NCBI GenBank assembly: GCA_015501585.1
Contig: JADNRY010000213.1
Coordinates: 41,006 to 105,005, forward strand
DNA: 64,000 nt
Direction: 5' to 3'
Source of the DNA: Rhodocollybia butyracea
Lineage: Eukaryota; Basidiomycota; Agaricomycetes; Agaricales; Omphalotaceae
Shown here: positions 17,981-28,960 of the stretch, piece by piece
Numbering within the stretch: position 1 is the first letter of the stretch
Layout of the letters: every line of letters begins with the position of its first letter
Notes under the pieces: generated by a model
Told to the model about the DNA's origin: nothing
Databases searched by the model: none
The model's input: the letters and a program-made list of their open reading frames with translations, nothing else
Position numbers and translations under genes: made by a program

Positions 17981-18930
17981 ACCGGGGCGATGGATATGGT
18001 AGTAGGAACTACCGGAAGGGTACCGTGTTGCGGTCCCATACTGGAATGATTTCCAGTAGTGTTTGGTACAACTACTGGAGGTGTAATAATATTGGGTACC
18101 ATTGGCGCCCTTGCAGTAGGGAAGTACATTGTACTTTCCTGTGGTAGTATTGCTACTACCTGATTGAAGTTACAAGGTAACTTCGGTTCACTTTTAATGT
18201 TCACTGCGCTTTGTGGTGAGCAAGATTTGGTCACCAGTAATGGCCTGGGACCTCGCAGTGTCAGAGATGCTGCCTCCGCATTGGGACTCTGTCTCATGCG
18301 GGATGTGTAGATGGGTGTCGGTATAGTTACTGACACTGGTGCGTATTCCTGTCGGAATACAGGAACATGACGGGGTGACTTGGTCATCCCTTGTGAATAC
18401 TGTTCGTCCAACAGTGATTGTTGGACTGACGGTGCCTTGGGCACAGTCTCACGCCATTGGCGTACCAAGTTGTTTGCCTCGGTAGGAACAGATGGTGCTG
18501 CATTGTGCAATACCAGCGGTGTGACGGCAGGCCGTCTCGGTGTGGGTGCAGCAATAGTGATTCTATTGCTGTTTCTCGATGAAGAAGATCTTTCTTCATT
18601 AGATCGGATGCTAGATGCATCCCATTTCTCAGTTATATTGAGAATACGATTGAGTACTTGCGTACTCTTGTCGAGTGATGCCGCTACATCTCGTAGCGCA
18701 GAAGAAATCTCACTTAAACCCTCTCGGGTCGGCCGTTTCTTATGAATAGTCATATACTGTTCATTAGGTGGACTTTTGTCCTGCCTGTAGTGCCGTCCTT
18801 CAGATGCACGCACGGAATGAGTCGCTGATGCGACTGAATAGATTGATTGTGGTGACACGTCACCACGAATGGAAGGTGCGCGATCGCGCACGCTCCGATA
18901 TGACTTCTCTGATTGATTTCGAGAGGTCAT
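17981..18930 (-). pseudogene. Ser/Pro-rich gag-like or hypothetical protein, 3' end cut by the Ty3 insertion
   Basis: Starts with a real ATG at 18,930 (MTSRNQSEKSYRSVRDRAPS) and is open for about 315 codons to the Ty3 insertion; the last few codons lie at 3843-3872. The sequence is a basic, disordered N-terminus, a helical patch around residues 73-100 (EISSALRDVAASLDKSTQVL), and then long Pro/Thr/Val-rich low complexity. It is richer in GC than the Ty3 element, so it has a different origin. Because it follows an LTR-like block, it may be gag of an older element, but there is no zinc knuckle and no pol, so a hypothetical host protein is equally possible. Confidence 0.55.
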
Positions 18931-18989
18931 TGAGACAGCAAATGATATAGCGGGACGGAAAAATGGAGCAGGTTTGTATAGATTGTGTA

Positions 18990-19351
18990 GCGAGTTGGAA
19001 TAATGGTTGTTATACTTGGTAGTATAACTGGTTTTAGCTTGTTAAACTAATAGCTTTGTGTTATTCACACAATAGTAATTTTTTGATGTTCAAAAAAGTA
19101 TAACGCGCCCTATGGGCAAAGTCCTTAAGAACACCGGTGAACACGACAAATAGGATACTATTGTGTGTACGACGGTGTAAAAGACTAACTAGACTCTTAA
19201 GTAATTGTACGATACTTATAGTAACGGATTTATTATATAATTAATAATAAATAGAAAGATAAGATAGACTGTTTGGTCTATCGGCGGTGTCTAGGATGAC
19301 CGTATCGCCGGATACGGTCAGTGGTGATTATGGAGAGGCGGAGGCGTTACA
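18990..19351 (-). repeat. LTR-like block of an older element, minus orientation
   Basis: Read on the minus strand it begins TGTAACGCC exactly where the F-box reading frame is cut, and ends around a TATAACA near 19,000, before the Ser/Pro-rich ORF. It includes GC-rich stems such as GACCGTATCCGGCGATACGGTC (19,290-19,322 region) and an AT-rich middle. A second copy is not in the window, so identity as an LTR rests on position and start motif only. Confidence 0.4.
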
Positions 19352-20129
19352 AGTTCTCAATTGTATATCTACAGTATGATCTTTCTGAACATATAAGAAA
19401 AATATGAGGAAACCTGTCCCATACACTATCTCCATCCAAACGGAGACAATGTAGATTTTTGGGTTCGGAAAGTGCATTGAAGATCGGATTCAACGCAAAG
19501 TCCCCAGAAAGATGATTAAGATTAAAAGAGCAGCAGGGAGACAACAATCTGTGTTCCATTTGAGTTCCTTCAGCTGAGAGGAAGAACAAAGGAATATCTC
19601 TCTTATCTGCCTTATGTTTTGAAAGTGCTGCCCGTTCAACCTCAAAATGCACCATCTTGAGTGATGAGAAAAATTCGGATGGAAGACCAAGGAGGGAGTC
19701 AAATAACGAGGCATGTTCCAGTGGAAGAATGTAGGTCAGGTGGTTAGGATGGCTGGATAGTCTCAAGGCGAATGATTTCCAGTGATAAATGTGAGGTCAC
19801 ATAAGGTTGATTATGTCTTCTATAATGGTTGTCAAAAAACACGCGTCATCCCAAGTAGAGCAACCTCTGTTGTTGATATAAAGAGTGGGGGGTAGCGGCC
19901 CAAAATGCTCCAGCCATTGGGAAATGCTGTAGTGCAGGAGAATGATAATAATACTAGACCAGAAGTCTGGGAAAGAGAAGGCAAATCTTCGCCAATAGCT
20001 ACTACACACTTGACTCAGAACAAGTGGGGGAAGAGGGTAGTATGGAGCGGGTGGATCCAATGCGTTCAAGGGATGTGTCCATGTCTCGTACAGTAGACAT
20101 AACATGAACACCTCTTGAAGGAGTTCCAA
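19352..20129 (-). pseudogene. F-box-like protein pseudogene
   Basis: Translation gives the repetitive basidiomycete F-box pattern: LELLQEVFMLCL (F-box helix 1), then QVCSSYWRRFAFSFPDFWSS and a WLEHFGPLPPTLYI segment. These proteins normally bind Skp1 through the F-box and recruit substrates to SCF ubiquitin ligase. The frame is interrupted by TGA at 19,797-19,799 and continues in the same frame (HWKSFALRLSSHPNHLTYIL) to 19,352, where the LTR-like block cuts it off before the C-terminal repeats. The 5' end is also missing: an in-frame stop lies just before the LELL start. It is broken on both ends and inside. Confidence 0.7.
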
Positions 20130-22816
20130 CGGTCAGTCAAAGCTATTGGCCCCCAGACTTGCGTAGGGGTTTGAACTATCATAACCTAACAGGTTACAGT
20201 GCACGTTGAATGTAGTGAACTGAGAGTGATGATAGCTGAGCATCTGTAAGAGGGCTGAATAAAGTGTATGTTATCACTCTGAGAATGGAACACTTGTGCA
20301 ATTACTTACAGACAGCGGCTTGTCCAAAGAGTCAGAGGAAGGGAGCCCGGAGAATATCAACGAGATATTTCAGTGACATACATGCCTTGACCTAAGAGAG
20401 CCTGTCAGTATCAGCAATGAACATATCATACCAAGAAACACTTACCCGCCAAATATTTTTATTGAGAGGCAGAGAAAATATTATTAGCATCTTATAAGAG
20501 CAAACATAGTATCAGGCTTTGAGCTTTGATCTTAATAGGGATACAAGGTTGTAGCATGTACTACTATACAGAATGAGTAATTGGGTAGTTAGGATACAAT
20601 ATAGGACAATGTCGAAACAACCAATTGAGATATTGTCATAGATGGATCTTACATCCAGGGTTTTGCAAAGAAGTACGTACAAGGACTTCCATAGTGGGTC
20701 CACATTGGGTACATGATCAGTTTTCTAGGTTTACGTAGATCCCGGAGGCTCAGTATGTCATGATATGACTACGTTAGCATCTCGGCATGGGCGCATATAT
20801 ATAGCTGTAGTTACCCTGTCCCACTTCTTTAGCTTTAACCACTTCATTGTTGTGGTCCATTCTCCACTTTGCAGGCCTTACGGCCCACGTTCGTGACACA
20901 GTACATGATTGACAATAGCCTCTACGTCAGCTGAGGAGAGCCAGAAAAATCAAAGAAAACCTGGAGAAGTAGTGCTTCTATTAGGATCATGTCAACCTCA
21001 ATATCTGAGCAAACATCCGTCCCAAAAAGCAGGATATACACGGAAAAAGTACTGTAGCTGCCTTGTTAGCTCTCTCCAGCTGAACCAGACACATCTAGTT
21101 CCCTTAAATAATCTCACCTCGATAGTACTATATACCTTGCAAGTTCACTAGCCAAGGCTGCCTATAGCCCGGAATTCGCCAATGGTTCTGTGGACTGTGG
21201 GGGTGGTTACAGACCAGGAGACTTGAGCTATGCCGGGAGAGTCTGACTTTTGACTTAAGCTAGAAGGAGCAGGGGCTCTTCCTCGTTGAGCAATGTAGAT
21301 TCTTGAACAGAAGGTAATACTGAGACAACTTCACAGGAAGTATGAACAAGTCAAGTGATCTAAAATACCACTCAGAAGCTGGGTGCAGCCATACTGCATC
21401 CGGGAGATTTGCTGATTTGTCGTGTGGACCCAAAGCGTGGTGGGCGTGGGCTGTAAAAGCGGAGAGCGGGAACGCGACGCTAGAGCAAACTACTGACATA
21501 ACTGACAGCTCCTTCCGTCGAGAATAAGCTCCACATTTCTTTCCTTTATTCTTGAGGGTCATCTGAGTATTGCGGGTGAACAACTTTCTCAATTGCATAC
21601 CATAAAGGCTAGACTTTGGTAAGGGATAAGCTCCACTTATGGGTGCTCCCAGAGGCCCCGTAAAATATCCAATGGGTTTTTCCACTGAGTGCCCCTTCAC
21701 TTTTTCTCAGTGGCTGCAATATCTGCTGGGCCAGTGTGTGCTTTTTCATTTGTAGAGATAAAGAGGTTTACTGTTTGGCCAAGTTATGAGCAGAACAGTG
21801 TAAGATCAATTCTTTTGGACGTAGTTGTGCAAAGACACGCTACAATTTAAAGCAGCATAAAACTGACTTCAGAGTCCAGACTCGAGGGTTTGAGATGAAA
21901 AGAGGAAATACTAACATGAAATACAAAGAGTGTGCTGGGCACGATGAAGAATTCTATCCTAAGATAAGCTGCTTCATGACTTATGGGCAAAGAAATACTA
22001 ATCCATGCAAAGGATTTAGCAGACTCCCTCCCGTGAGGGACCACCCGGTCTTGAACATCTTGAGTAAGCTCTAGTTCAAGTCAACAATTTGAAGTCCATT
22101 AAATAGATATGTCAGGGATAGGGAGAGTATTTATGAGATCGGAGCCAGCTGGGGAGTTTGAAGCTCTGTGGAGCTCAATGCACATAGAATCTCCTGTCAT
22201 ATCCCTCCGAGTCACTGGCGCATCTATGCTTACTTACTAACCCATTAGCAACCCATTCGCACTGCACGCGTTAATCTGTACTCATGCATGAACGGTTTGA
22301 ACACGGACCAGTGAGTAGTTTTTACTAGCGTGCGCTCACTATTGACAATAAATCCGTAAGACGCGTTGTGCCAGGTCAGTCTCGCAGATTGAAACCAGAA
22401 TCTCATACGTGCGTCCGAAAGTTGTGCTCATTATTCGATCATGCCGAAGAATCTAGCAATCAATCAGTCTTGCCGAATGCCGAACTACCTTAAAAGACTC
22501 AAAACGTGACTTAAACTAAATGTGCCTGATCGTGCACAGATTGTGAAATCTACCGCGTTTACTTTTTAAATTATTTGTACTAATACCCACTACCTAGAGG
22601 TAGCGGGAATATTGAGTTACAGAAAGTTGAGTACCTACAAACCCAAACGAAACCTGTTTGACCTTGTACAAACCTTGTACATATGTTCTAATGTACATAA
22701 CAGTAGTATCAAGCTTTACATCAAGAAAGAAACCGGAAAAGCTAGATATATCACTTAAGCAAGACAAAATAAGATACAGTAAAGAGGGGGGAAAAGGGAA
22801 AAAAATAAAGAGAATT
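20130..22816. other. No supported gene (2.7 kb)
   Basis: Short ORFs only. The longest (21,260-21,700 minus, 146 codons) has no motif and looks incidental. A TATATATAG run lies near 20,790. I find no terminal repeats, RNA genes or retroelement motifs here. Confidence 0.5.
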
Positions 22817-22837
22817 AAGTGAGGGCGGACTGTATAA

Positions 22838-22990
22838 TTCCAAGTCTTGCACCCAAGCCTCAAGTCTTGGCTCAAGTCTCAGGTCTAAGTAAATTACAAG
22901 TCTTACTCAAGTCTGAAATGAATGAATTCAAGTCTGACTCAAGTCTCGAAAATGGTCAAGTCTCACTCAAGTCGCAAAATGCAAGTCTTG
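22838..22990 (+). repeat. Left CAAGTCT array
   Basis: About nine exact CAAGTCT copies plus variants at irregular 10-20 bp spacing (CTCAAGTCT is the commonest form). Irregular spacing and lack of unique spacers exclude CRISPR. Confidence 0.9.
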
Positions 22991-23322
22991 TGCACGCCAT
23001 CAATGTTTGCCAAGACCATTATGATCGGTTGCCGATGACAACGGAAGTAGTCCATTCATTTACCTTTGTATATATGGTATACTTATTTGAATTCAATGTG
23101 AGCTAATCAATGCCATCAATTAGCTGCCCATTGTACCCAATGGATTGCCCAAGTCGATACTCAACAGTTCCAAATCCCAATGGTCTGTAATACATAATTA
23201 TCATTACATGGTTCCATCTCCATGATCATATGAGAAGAAGCATGCATGTTTGTTCATTATCACTACATGAGACGTATGTTCCGTAATAAATACTGTGATG
23301 CACCAGAACCACTGCAACAAAG

Positions 23323-25012
23323 ATGATGGTTGGAGTCCCCACTCCTGGTGCTGCAGAGCATGGTCTCAAGTTTGCCAACCCTGCTTATACTAGCTATTGC
23401 ACGAGGCGGGAGAAGCAGAAGGATGGCAATGACCCTACCAGTGCTTTTGGACACATTGCAAAATTGAAAGAATGGAAGAAGCAGAACCCTACTGTAACTT
23501 GTGAGGAGTTTACCACTCCTAAGGTTTCTTGCATATCCATACAAACGAAAAAGTTTGTCTGCAGTTTTAGCGTCAATTGATGACCGGGAATCTTTAGGGG
23601 ATGATGTGGCAAGTGATGAGTTGTATAAACCTAAACAATCCCCAACAGTGGAGGAAATGTTATTGGGCACCATCGTAGACATAAGTATGAGCTCAGATGG
23701 TGATTCAGCAGCTCCAATCAGCCCAATCGGTTCATCTCCCCCACCATCAACTCCGCAGCGTGTGTTTTGCAGATGTGGTGTTGAGTCTGATGGCTATTGT
23801 GAGCCCATACTGCAGGATATTGTTCAATGTGATGAGTGCAAACGCTACACTCATACCGGGTGTCTGACTATGCGACTGAAGAGCTCACTCCCACGAAAGT
23901 TCTATTGCCATGTGTGCAGTGATCATGAGCAAGATTTCAATACCCACAAAAACTTATATCCCCAAATTGCCAAGACACAAGAGCTGGAAATGGTTGAAGC
24001 GCCTATTGTGAGTAATGTTCTATCTTTCAGGTTTGGGACAAGCTATTGACTATTTATGGCAAGTGCGGGGAAAGGGGTTCTGGTTAAACATAGCAATGAA
24101 TTTTATTATCCTGGCCGCCTGATATACTGGGACAAAAATGCAAAGCATGGAAGTGTAGAAATGTGGCGGGGAATTCAGAATGATCTTGCTGGAACAATAA
24201 TTGAGAAAATTCCAGTCAAAAATATTGTGGATGGGTTGTGGATGGATGAAAAGGGTCGGCGAAAAATTCAAGTAAGTTCTTATACATTACTGTTTTTCCT
24301 TCATTTTATGAATGTAGTTTGTTATTCATAGCTTGGATATTACACACGGCCACTCCTGGAACATGTGAGAAAGCTTGAGGAAGAGGATGCCTCTCTGTTG
24401 AATTTTGGAGACATCCATTGTCCTGCTGAGGTCCAGAATGTACTCATCATTCATGCCTCACAGGAAAGTACTTCTTGAGCTGGCTATAGATCCCACCAGA
24501 TTTGGGGTGAATCGAATACCTGCACTATCATTGCAGAGTGGCAGACATCTGATGGCCTAGCCACTGGTATACACAGGTGGATTATTGGATACTGAGCTCG
24601 CAGCCATCAATGCACGGGTTCATACCCAGTTCCCGAAGTCAGCTGAGATGGATCACCTCAAAATGCTTCATAATAGTATTGCCCATGCTCGCACCCTCCT
24701 TGTTGCTCACAAATTTCACAGCGAGCTGGCTGCTGATGCTGATAATCTCCATCTGAAAGCCTGGGAGAGATTGATTGAGTGGACTGGCCTCACTGCAGAT
24801 GGAAAGGCCAAGAAAGCCAGGGGAGCAGATGTAAATTTTGAGGCCATTGCACTCCAGGGGACCCACCTAAGGAAATTTGTGAGGACAGACGAGTGGGAAT
24901 TGAGAAATGTAATACCATGCGCCGAGGTAGAGTGGTTGCTGGCCTAGGTTATCGCCAGAAGTTAAAGCAATACCTACAACGGAAAAAGAACAAACCTGAG
25001 CAGACACGTTGA
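23323..25012 (+). pseudogene. PHD-finger protein of a multi-copy basidiomycete family, broken
   Basis: Pieces in changing frames: an N-terminal segment (KLKEWKKQNPTVTCEEFTTP, about 23,465), then at about 23,765-23,920 a PHD zinc finger (CRCG...IVQCDECKRYTHTGC...FYCHVC: Cys4-His-Cys3 pattern), which usually reads histone tails. Next comes KGVLVKHSNEFYYPGRLIYW with GRRKIQ at its end (about 24,070-24,270), then an intron with GTAAGT, then a helical region (24,585-24,880) and a basic tail NTMRRGRVVAGLGYRQKLKQ ending at 25,012. I recall this domain order from repeated mushroom genes of unknown function. Frameshifts near 24,060 and 24,540 and after 24,880 show decay. Start not determined. Confidence 0.6.
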
Positions 25013-25069
25013 CGACTTGCTCCCCTGAACGGGACACAGAGGCGGATGGTGAACCACGTTGAATAGGCT

Positions 25070-25148
25070 TTTCGCACACTCAGTCTTCTCAAGGTTTCAA
25101 CGCTATTCAGAATAGCGTTGAAACCTTGAGAAGACTGAGTGTGCGAAA
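25070..25148. repeat. 79-bp perfect palindrome
   Basis: Arms of 39 bp read TTTCGCACACTCAGTCTTCT... and its exact complement around a single central A at 25,109. No mismatch was found. It lies 58 bp after the end of the PHD pseudogene. Confidence 0.95.
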
Positions 25149-25700
25149 CTTAACGTTTAACAACGCCTGCTCACCTGGCAAAGGAAATAAAACAGGGGTA
25201 ATCGGAGGTTCAATGCTACTATTAGCAGAACTTGGGCTGAGTTGGGGTACGCACGGACGAGCTCAACAGCCGCAGACAAAGATTTAAGCAAATCGGAACC
25301 CAGAATCACATCGATACTGGGCGGACATTCGGATACCTGAAAGTGATGCAGAAAAGAATGAGAACAGTGAGGAGCGGAAAACGTGAGGCACTCAGAACAT
25401 GCTTAGGGACATGCTGAGCCAAGTCGGGGAAAGAAAGACAGCGAGAGACACGAATACAGAACATCAGGGCTATAGACTGCACTGAGTACGACATTGTGTA
25501 TGGAAACCTGCATGAGGAAAGGTAAAGGAAGAGGAAGAACTGCATTGGTTGGTTCAGTGGAACGGGTATAGATGCTGAATCAAATTACAGTCACAAGACC
25601 TGTCAATTAATGACTAACGGCCAGGCACCAAGGTCGATTGAAAATAAGAGCACCACAAGACCCTCTACTCTAAAGAGGTAGCAGGAATAACGTGATAAGA

Positions 25701-25910
25701 CTTGAGATACAATTTCACCAAGACTTGGGTAAGACTTGGGTAAGACTTGACTAAGACTTGACCAAGACTTGACTCAGACTTGACTTAGACTTGACTTAGA
25801 CTTGAAGACTTGACCAAGACTTGAGTAGACTTGAGTAGACTTGAGTTGTGTCAGTTAGACTTGAGTTGGCTAAATGCCAAGTCTAACTAGACTTGACCAG
25901 ACTTGTATGA
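25701..25910 (+). repeat. Right AGACTTG array, inner cluster
   Basis: About fifteen AGACTTG units, many as AAGACTTGAC at 10-12 bp spacing; one unit is inverted (CCAAGTCTAAC). Confidence 0.9.
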
Positions 25911-26218
25911 AGTTTTCCAATGTATATGCTCAGCGCAACATTAAACTAGTATAGGTAAGATATTTTCATTGTGATGTGTTTACTTAGACTTGTTTTTGTT
26001 TGCCATAACTGTCCAACACCAATAATGTCAATTTGTTATAAGAACAATGTCGTGTGCAGTATTATCGAAGCTCTAGTGTATGTTGATATACATTAGTATC
26101 ATATTCATGTCTTCCTGAGTCATATCTCAGCTATATATGCCGTGCGAACTGCAATCAAACTCACATCAGTCACTTAAATGATTGATGTAAATGACAGTAT
26201 TTACATTGATCAATACAT

Positions 26219-26285
26219 TAGACTTGAGTGATGTCAAGTCTGATTAGACTTGAGACTTGAGTCTAGACTTGGGCTAGACTTGGAA
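26219..26285 (+). repeat. Right AGACTTG array, terminal cluster
   Basis: Six AGACTTG or CAAGTCT units in 66 bp, ending AGACTTGGAATTC, the counterpart of ATTCCAAGTCT at the left end. 300 bp of AT-rich spacer separate it from the inner cluster. Confidence 0.85.
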
Positions 26286-26659
26286 TTCTATGTGCCGAAG
26301 TGAGGGTGGACAGAGTCAAACTTTGAACTGTGACCAGTATACTTGACCAATTGATGTGAAATGCTAGTTCAATCCCGTTGAAGCAAGCATTTACATCCTC
26401 GGACATCCAAGTTGAGAGCATAGGAAATGTCAAGCTCAGTGTGCGTCTCCAAGCTAAAAAGCAAATATCAGAAAGGTCAGACTCAAAGGGAAAATATTGT
26501 GACTTACGTAGTTGACCCAGGACAAGGGAATAACCCAAGGTGTATAACATGTAACAGGATACATCACTGTTGGAAGGCAATGATAGTACACCATATGTGT
26601 AAACCTTGTAATTGACCGGTACCCTTGTCGTCGTTTTCTGCCTGCAGAGCATTTCGGAA

Positions 26660-27456
26660 AATGGGAGTCTCTAGGTGATAACGGTGGACTCAAGTGGGGG
26701 TGACAGTGGATCTGAGTTTGACGGTGGTAGGCTCAAGTTTGATAATCGTGGACTCAAGTTTGACAAAGGTGTACCTGACAGTAGACTTGTGTTAGATGAA
26801 GGTAGACTTGAATCAGAAGATCCTAATCCTCCAGAGACTATAGTACAATTCATATATATTGCTGTAGTTGAATGATCATTGGTGATTTTTTTGTGCATAT
26901 TTCCACTGACAGCCTTGAATGCTGCACCATGAAGAGAGAAATTTTCACTGTTAGAGAAGAGTTTGTTGGTGTTCTGATCATGAGATGTTTTATCGACTGT
27001 AGACTCTTCTGGGATGCTACAGCTCAAAATGAGGAACAAGGAAGAATATGATGGATACTCACTTCAGCAGTTGAACATATGATTGAAGTATCCATCCAGA
27101 GACACCGCCAATTTGCCTCATGGATCATCGGAGTAGTAATCTTGCATGCAGTATACATCAAACTGGGCTGAAAGAGTGTCAAAGGAGTCGTGCCCAGGAT
27201 CCGGCGACTCATCTACCAGAACAATGAATATCTTTCTTGAGGTAGAAATAATATGCTCACCAGGCAACTGAGTGCTTGACCATGATATGTCAGCATCTCC
27301 GATGTCTTCCACGTCAACGCTGCCTCTGGTATTAGATAGATCTTGTAGTTCAGGATCTCCTTTCACATTGACAGTGTCTATTGAATTCCCAGCATTGTTA
27401 TTAGCTCCAGGGCTAATTTCTGTGGATGTGACAAGGTACGAGCCAAACCAGTTCAA
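26660..27456 (-). other. Unrecognised, possibly spliced minus-strand coding region
   Basis: Two minus-strand frames, 27,456-27,118 (NWFGSYLVTSTEISPGANNN..., acidic, Ser/Asp-rich) and 27,039-26,671, have coding-like composition. GTGAGT at about 27,060 (minus) is a possible 5' splice site after a YFNHMF stretch. The second frame covers degenerate direct repeats (26,675-26,830, close to GGTGGACTCAAGTTTGA) that translate as Ser/Leu/Pro repeats. No family is recognised. Confidence 0.25.
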
Positions 27457-27783
27457 ATCTTGAATACTGGAGGAGGATAATATCAGCAGTGATCTATTGG
27501 AATTCTATGAGCATGAAGAGCAGTCTTCTTCTGCTTCTTAATTCCAATTGGTAGGTTGCGCATCTTTTTCTGCTGCTAAATCCCTTTCCGCAAGTGTTCA
27601 TGTTTGCTAGTAGGCAAAAAGACACCTACGATGAACACTTGTACTATTTTGGATTGTAAAGAAAGGGACTTACCGACAATCCTTACGTCCAACAATTGGA
27701 GCAGTGTAGGTCATTACATTACGAGAAATATTGAGCAGCTTGGAATGTGCTGTGTCCGCTGGAACATTGTGAAAAACCAAGCA

Positions 27784-27985
27784 ATGAGCATTCAGAATAT
27801 TGTCTGGCTGAAAATGGAATTACCAGTGTGAAGTTCTCCCTGAACCAAAAAAAACTAAGTGTGGGATGCAAAACATAAACATCAAGACAAGAAGATGAGC
27901 ATTCAAAACATTGTTTAGTTGAAAATGGGACTACTAGGATATTCTCCTTGAAACAAAAAAAATTGAATGTGGCATCCAAAAGGCA
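27784..27985. repeat. Tandem duplication, 111-bp period, diverged
   Basis: ATGAGCATTCARAAYATTGT at 27,784 recurs at 27,895; both copies run on through CTGAAAATGG, a TTCTCC, a run of seven or eight A and GTGGGATGCAAAA/GTGGCATCCAAAA. Visible divergence is moderate. Confidence 0.8.
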
Positions 27986-28960
27986 AACAGCTTGAATTGC
28001 ACTGGTGGAAATAACGAAGTCAATCTAGCAGACTGTCATTGAGTTTTTCATAAAAGACAGCCAAGAGTGCTTGGCTCACCTTCCTGATTGCACCATCTCC
28101 TATGACATGAACCCCTAGTAATAATACAATTAACTAACCACAAATGCTATGAGCCCAAAGCAGCAACTGACATTTGATAGCTTCCATATTGATGAGATAT
28201 ACTGTAATACACTCTTGAAGGTACTAAATCGGTGTCGAAGTCCTGTATGATAGGCGTATCCAAGAAGATGAGAGAAGGAGTGTGTTCAATGCGGGAAGAC
28301 GAGGGAAATGTAAAGATAGTTGCGTCAAGGCGGATGATGAGTACAAGTAGGAAATCCAAAGACAGACCTATAAGAAAATGCACAAAAGTTAGCCAGTTCA
28401 CGAAGGTCAATTGTACAGCTTGAATTAATATCCATTATCTGATCTTTCTTTCACGTGACTGGCCGTCACAACTGCCATTACTTAAATTATTCAAGTTAAG
28501 CTAAGGTACAGCTTTTCCTCAGATTGTAGTAAAGTGCGATTATTGTCCATCACCAATCGCCACGAATCACTCCATTCGTTCTCATTCTTGTGAGATTGAT
28601 GTAAGCCCAATGTGTATTGTCAAAGCTGTGGAGGGAGGCGCTGATGACAAAACATTAAGCGCCTGTTGCATGGCGCATTCAATTTTCTTCCGCTGAGAAA
28701 GATCTGGTCATGTATGAGTTGCAGAAAGACTGGTTTGTCATTCCTTCAGTTCTGGATTTCTCTCTCTAATTTGACGTTTCTACAGAAATTGACAACATTG
28801 AACAACAATCTTCTTCATGCTCAAATATCTGCTGTTTCAGTGTTTTTCTGGGTCAGAGCTATTCCACTTCCCAAGGGCAGCAAATATGAGATCGGATATG
28901 GATGCTGAGGAAAACAAGCTGGATACACTGGCTGTAGTGACTGAGTACTGAGTTTTGAAG
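27986..28960. other. No supported gene
   Basis: Short ORFs on both strands without recognisable motif (for example 28,147-28,410 minus, hydrophobic). Nothing else noted. Confidence 0.45.

Larger units (their letters stand above)
22817..26311 (+). mobile_element. Putative DNA transposon with inverted CAAGTCT subterminal arrays
   Basis: The left end has about ten CAAGTCT units within 150 bp; the right end has more than twenty units of the reverse complement AGACTTG in two clusters. The innermost parts of the ends match as inverted repeats (ATTCCAAGTCT near 22,838; AGACTTGGAATTCTAT near 26,275). The near-identical 14-mer AAGTGAGGGYGGAC stands in direct orientation just outside both ends (22,817-22,830 and 26,298-26,311), too long for an ordinary target duplication. 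No transposase is evident; the cargo is a broken PHD-finger gene. Superfamily cannot be assigned. Confidence 0.6.

Noticed and set aside
21260..21700. 146-codon minus-strand ORF
   Set aside because: No domain, biased composition and no splice or promoter support; looks incidental.
23501..24331. Assigning the PHD gene and its arrays to KDZ (Kyakuja-Dileera-Zisupton) elements
   Set aside because: I recall that such elements shape basidiomycete genomes, but no transposase or TET/JBP domain is visible here.
22838..26285. CAAGTCT/AGACTTG arrays as a CRISPR array
   Set aside because: Units are 7 bp, irregularly spaced, no uniform unique spacers, and the context is eukaryotic.
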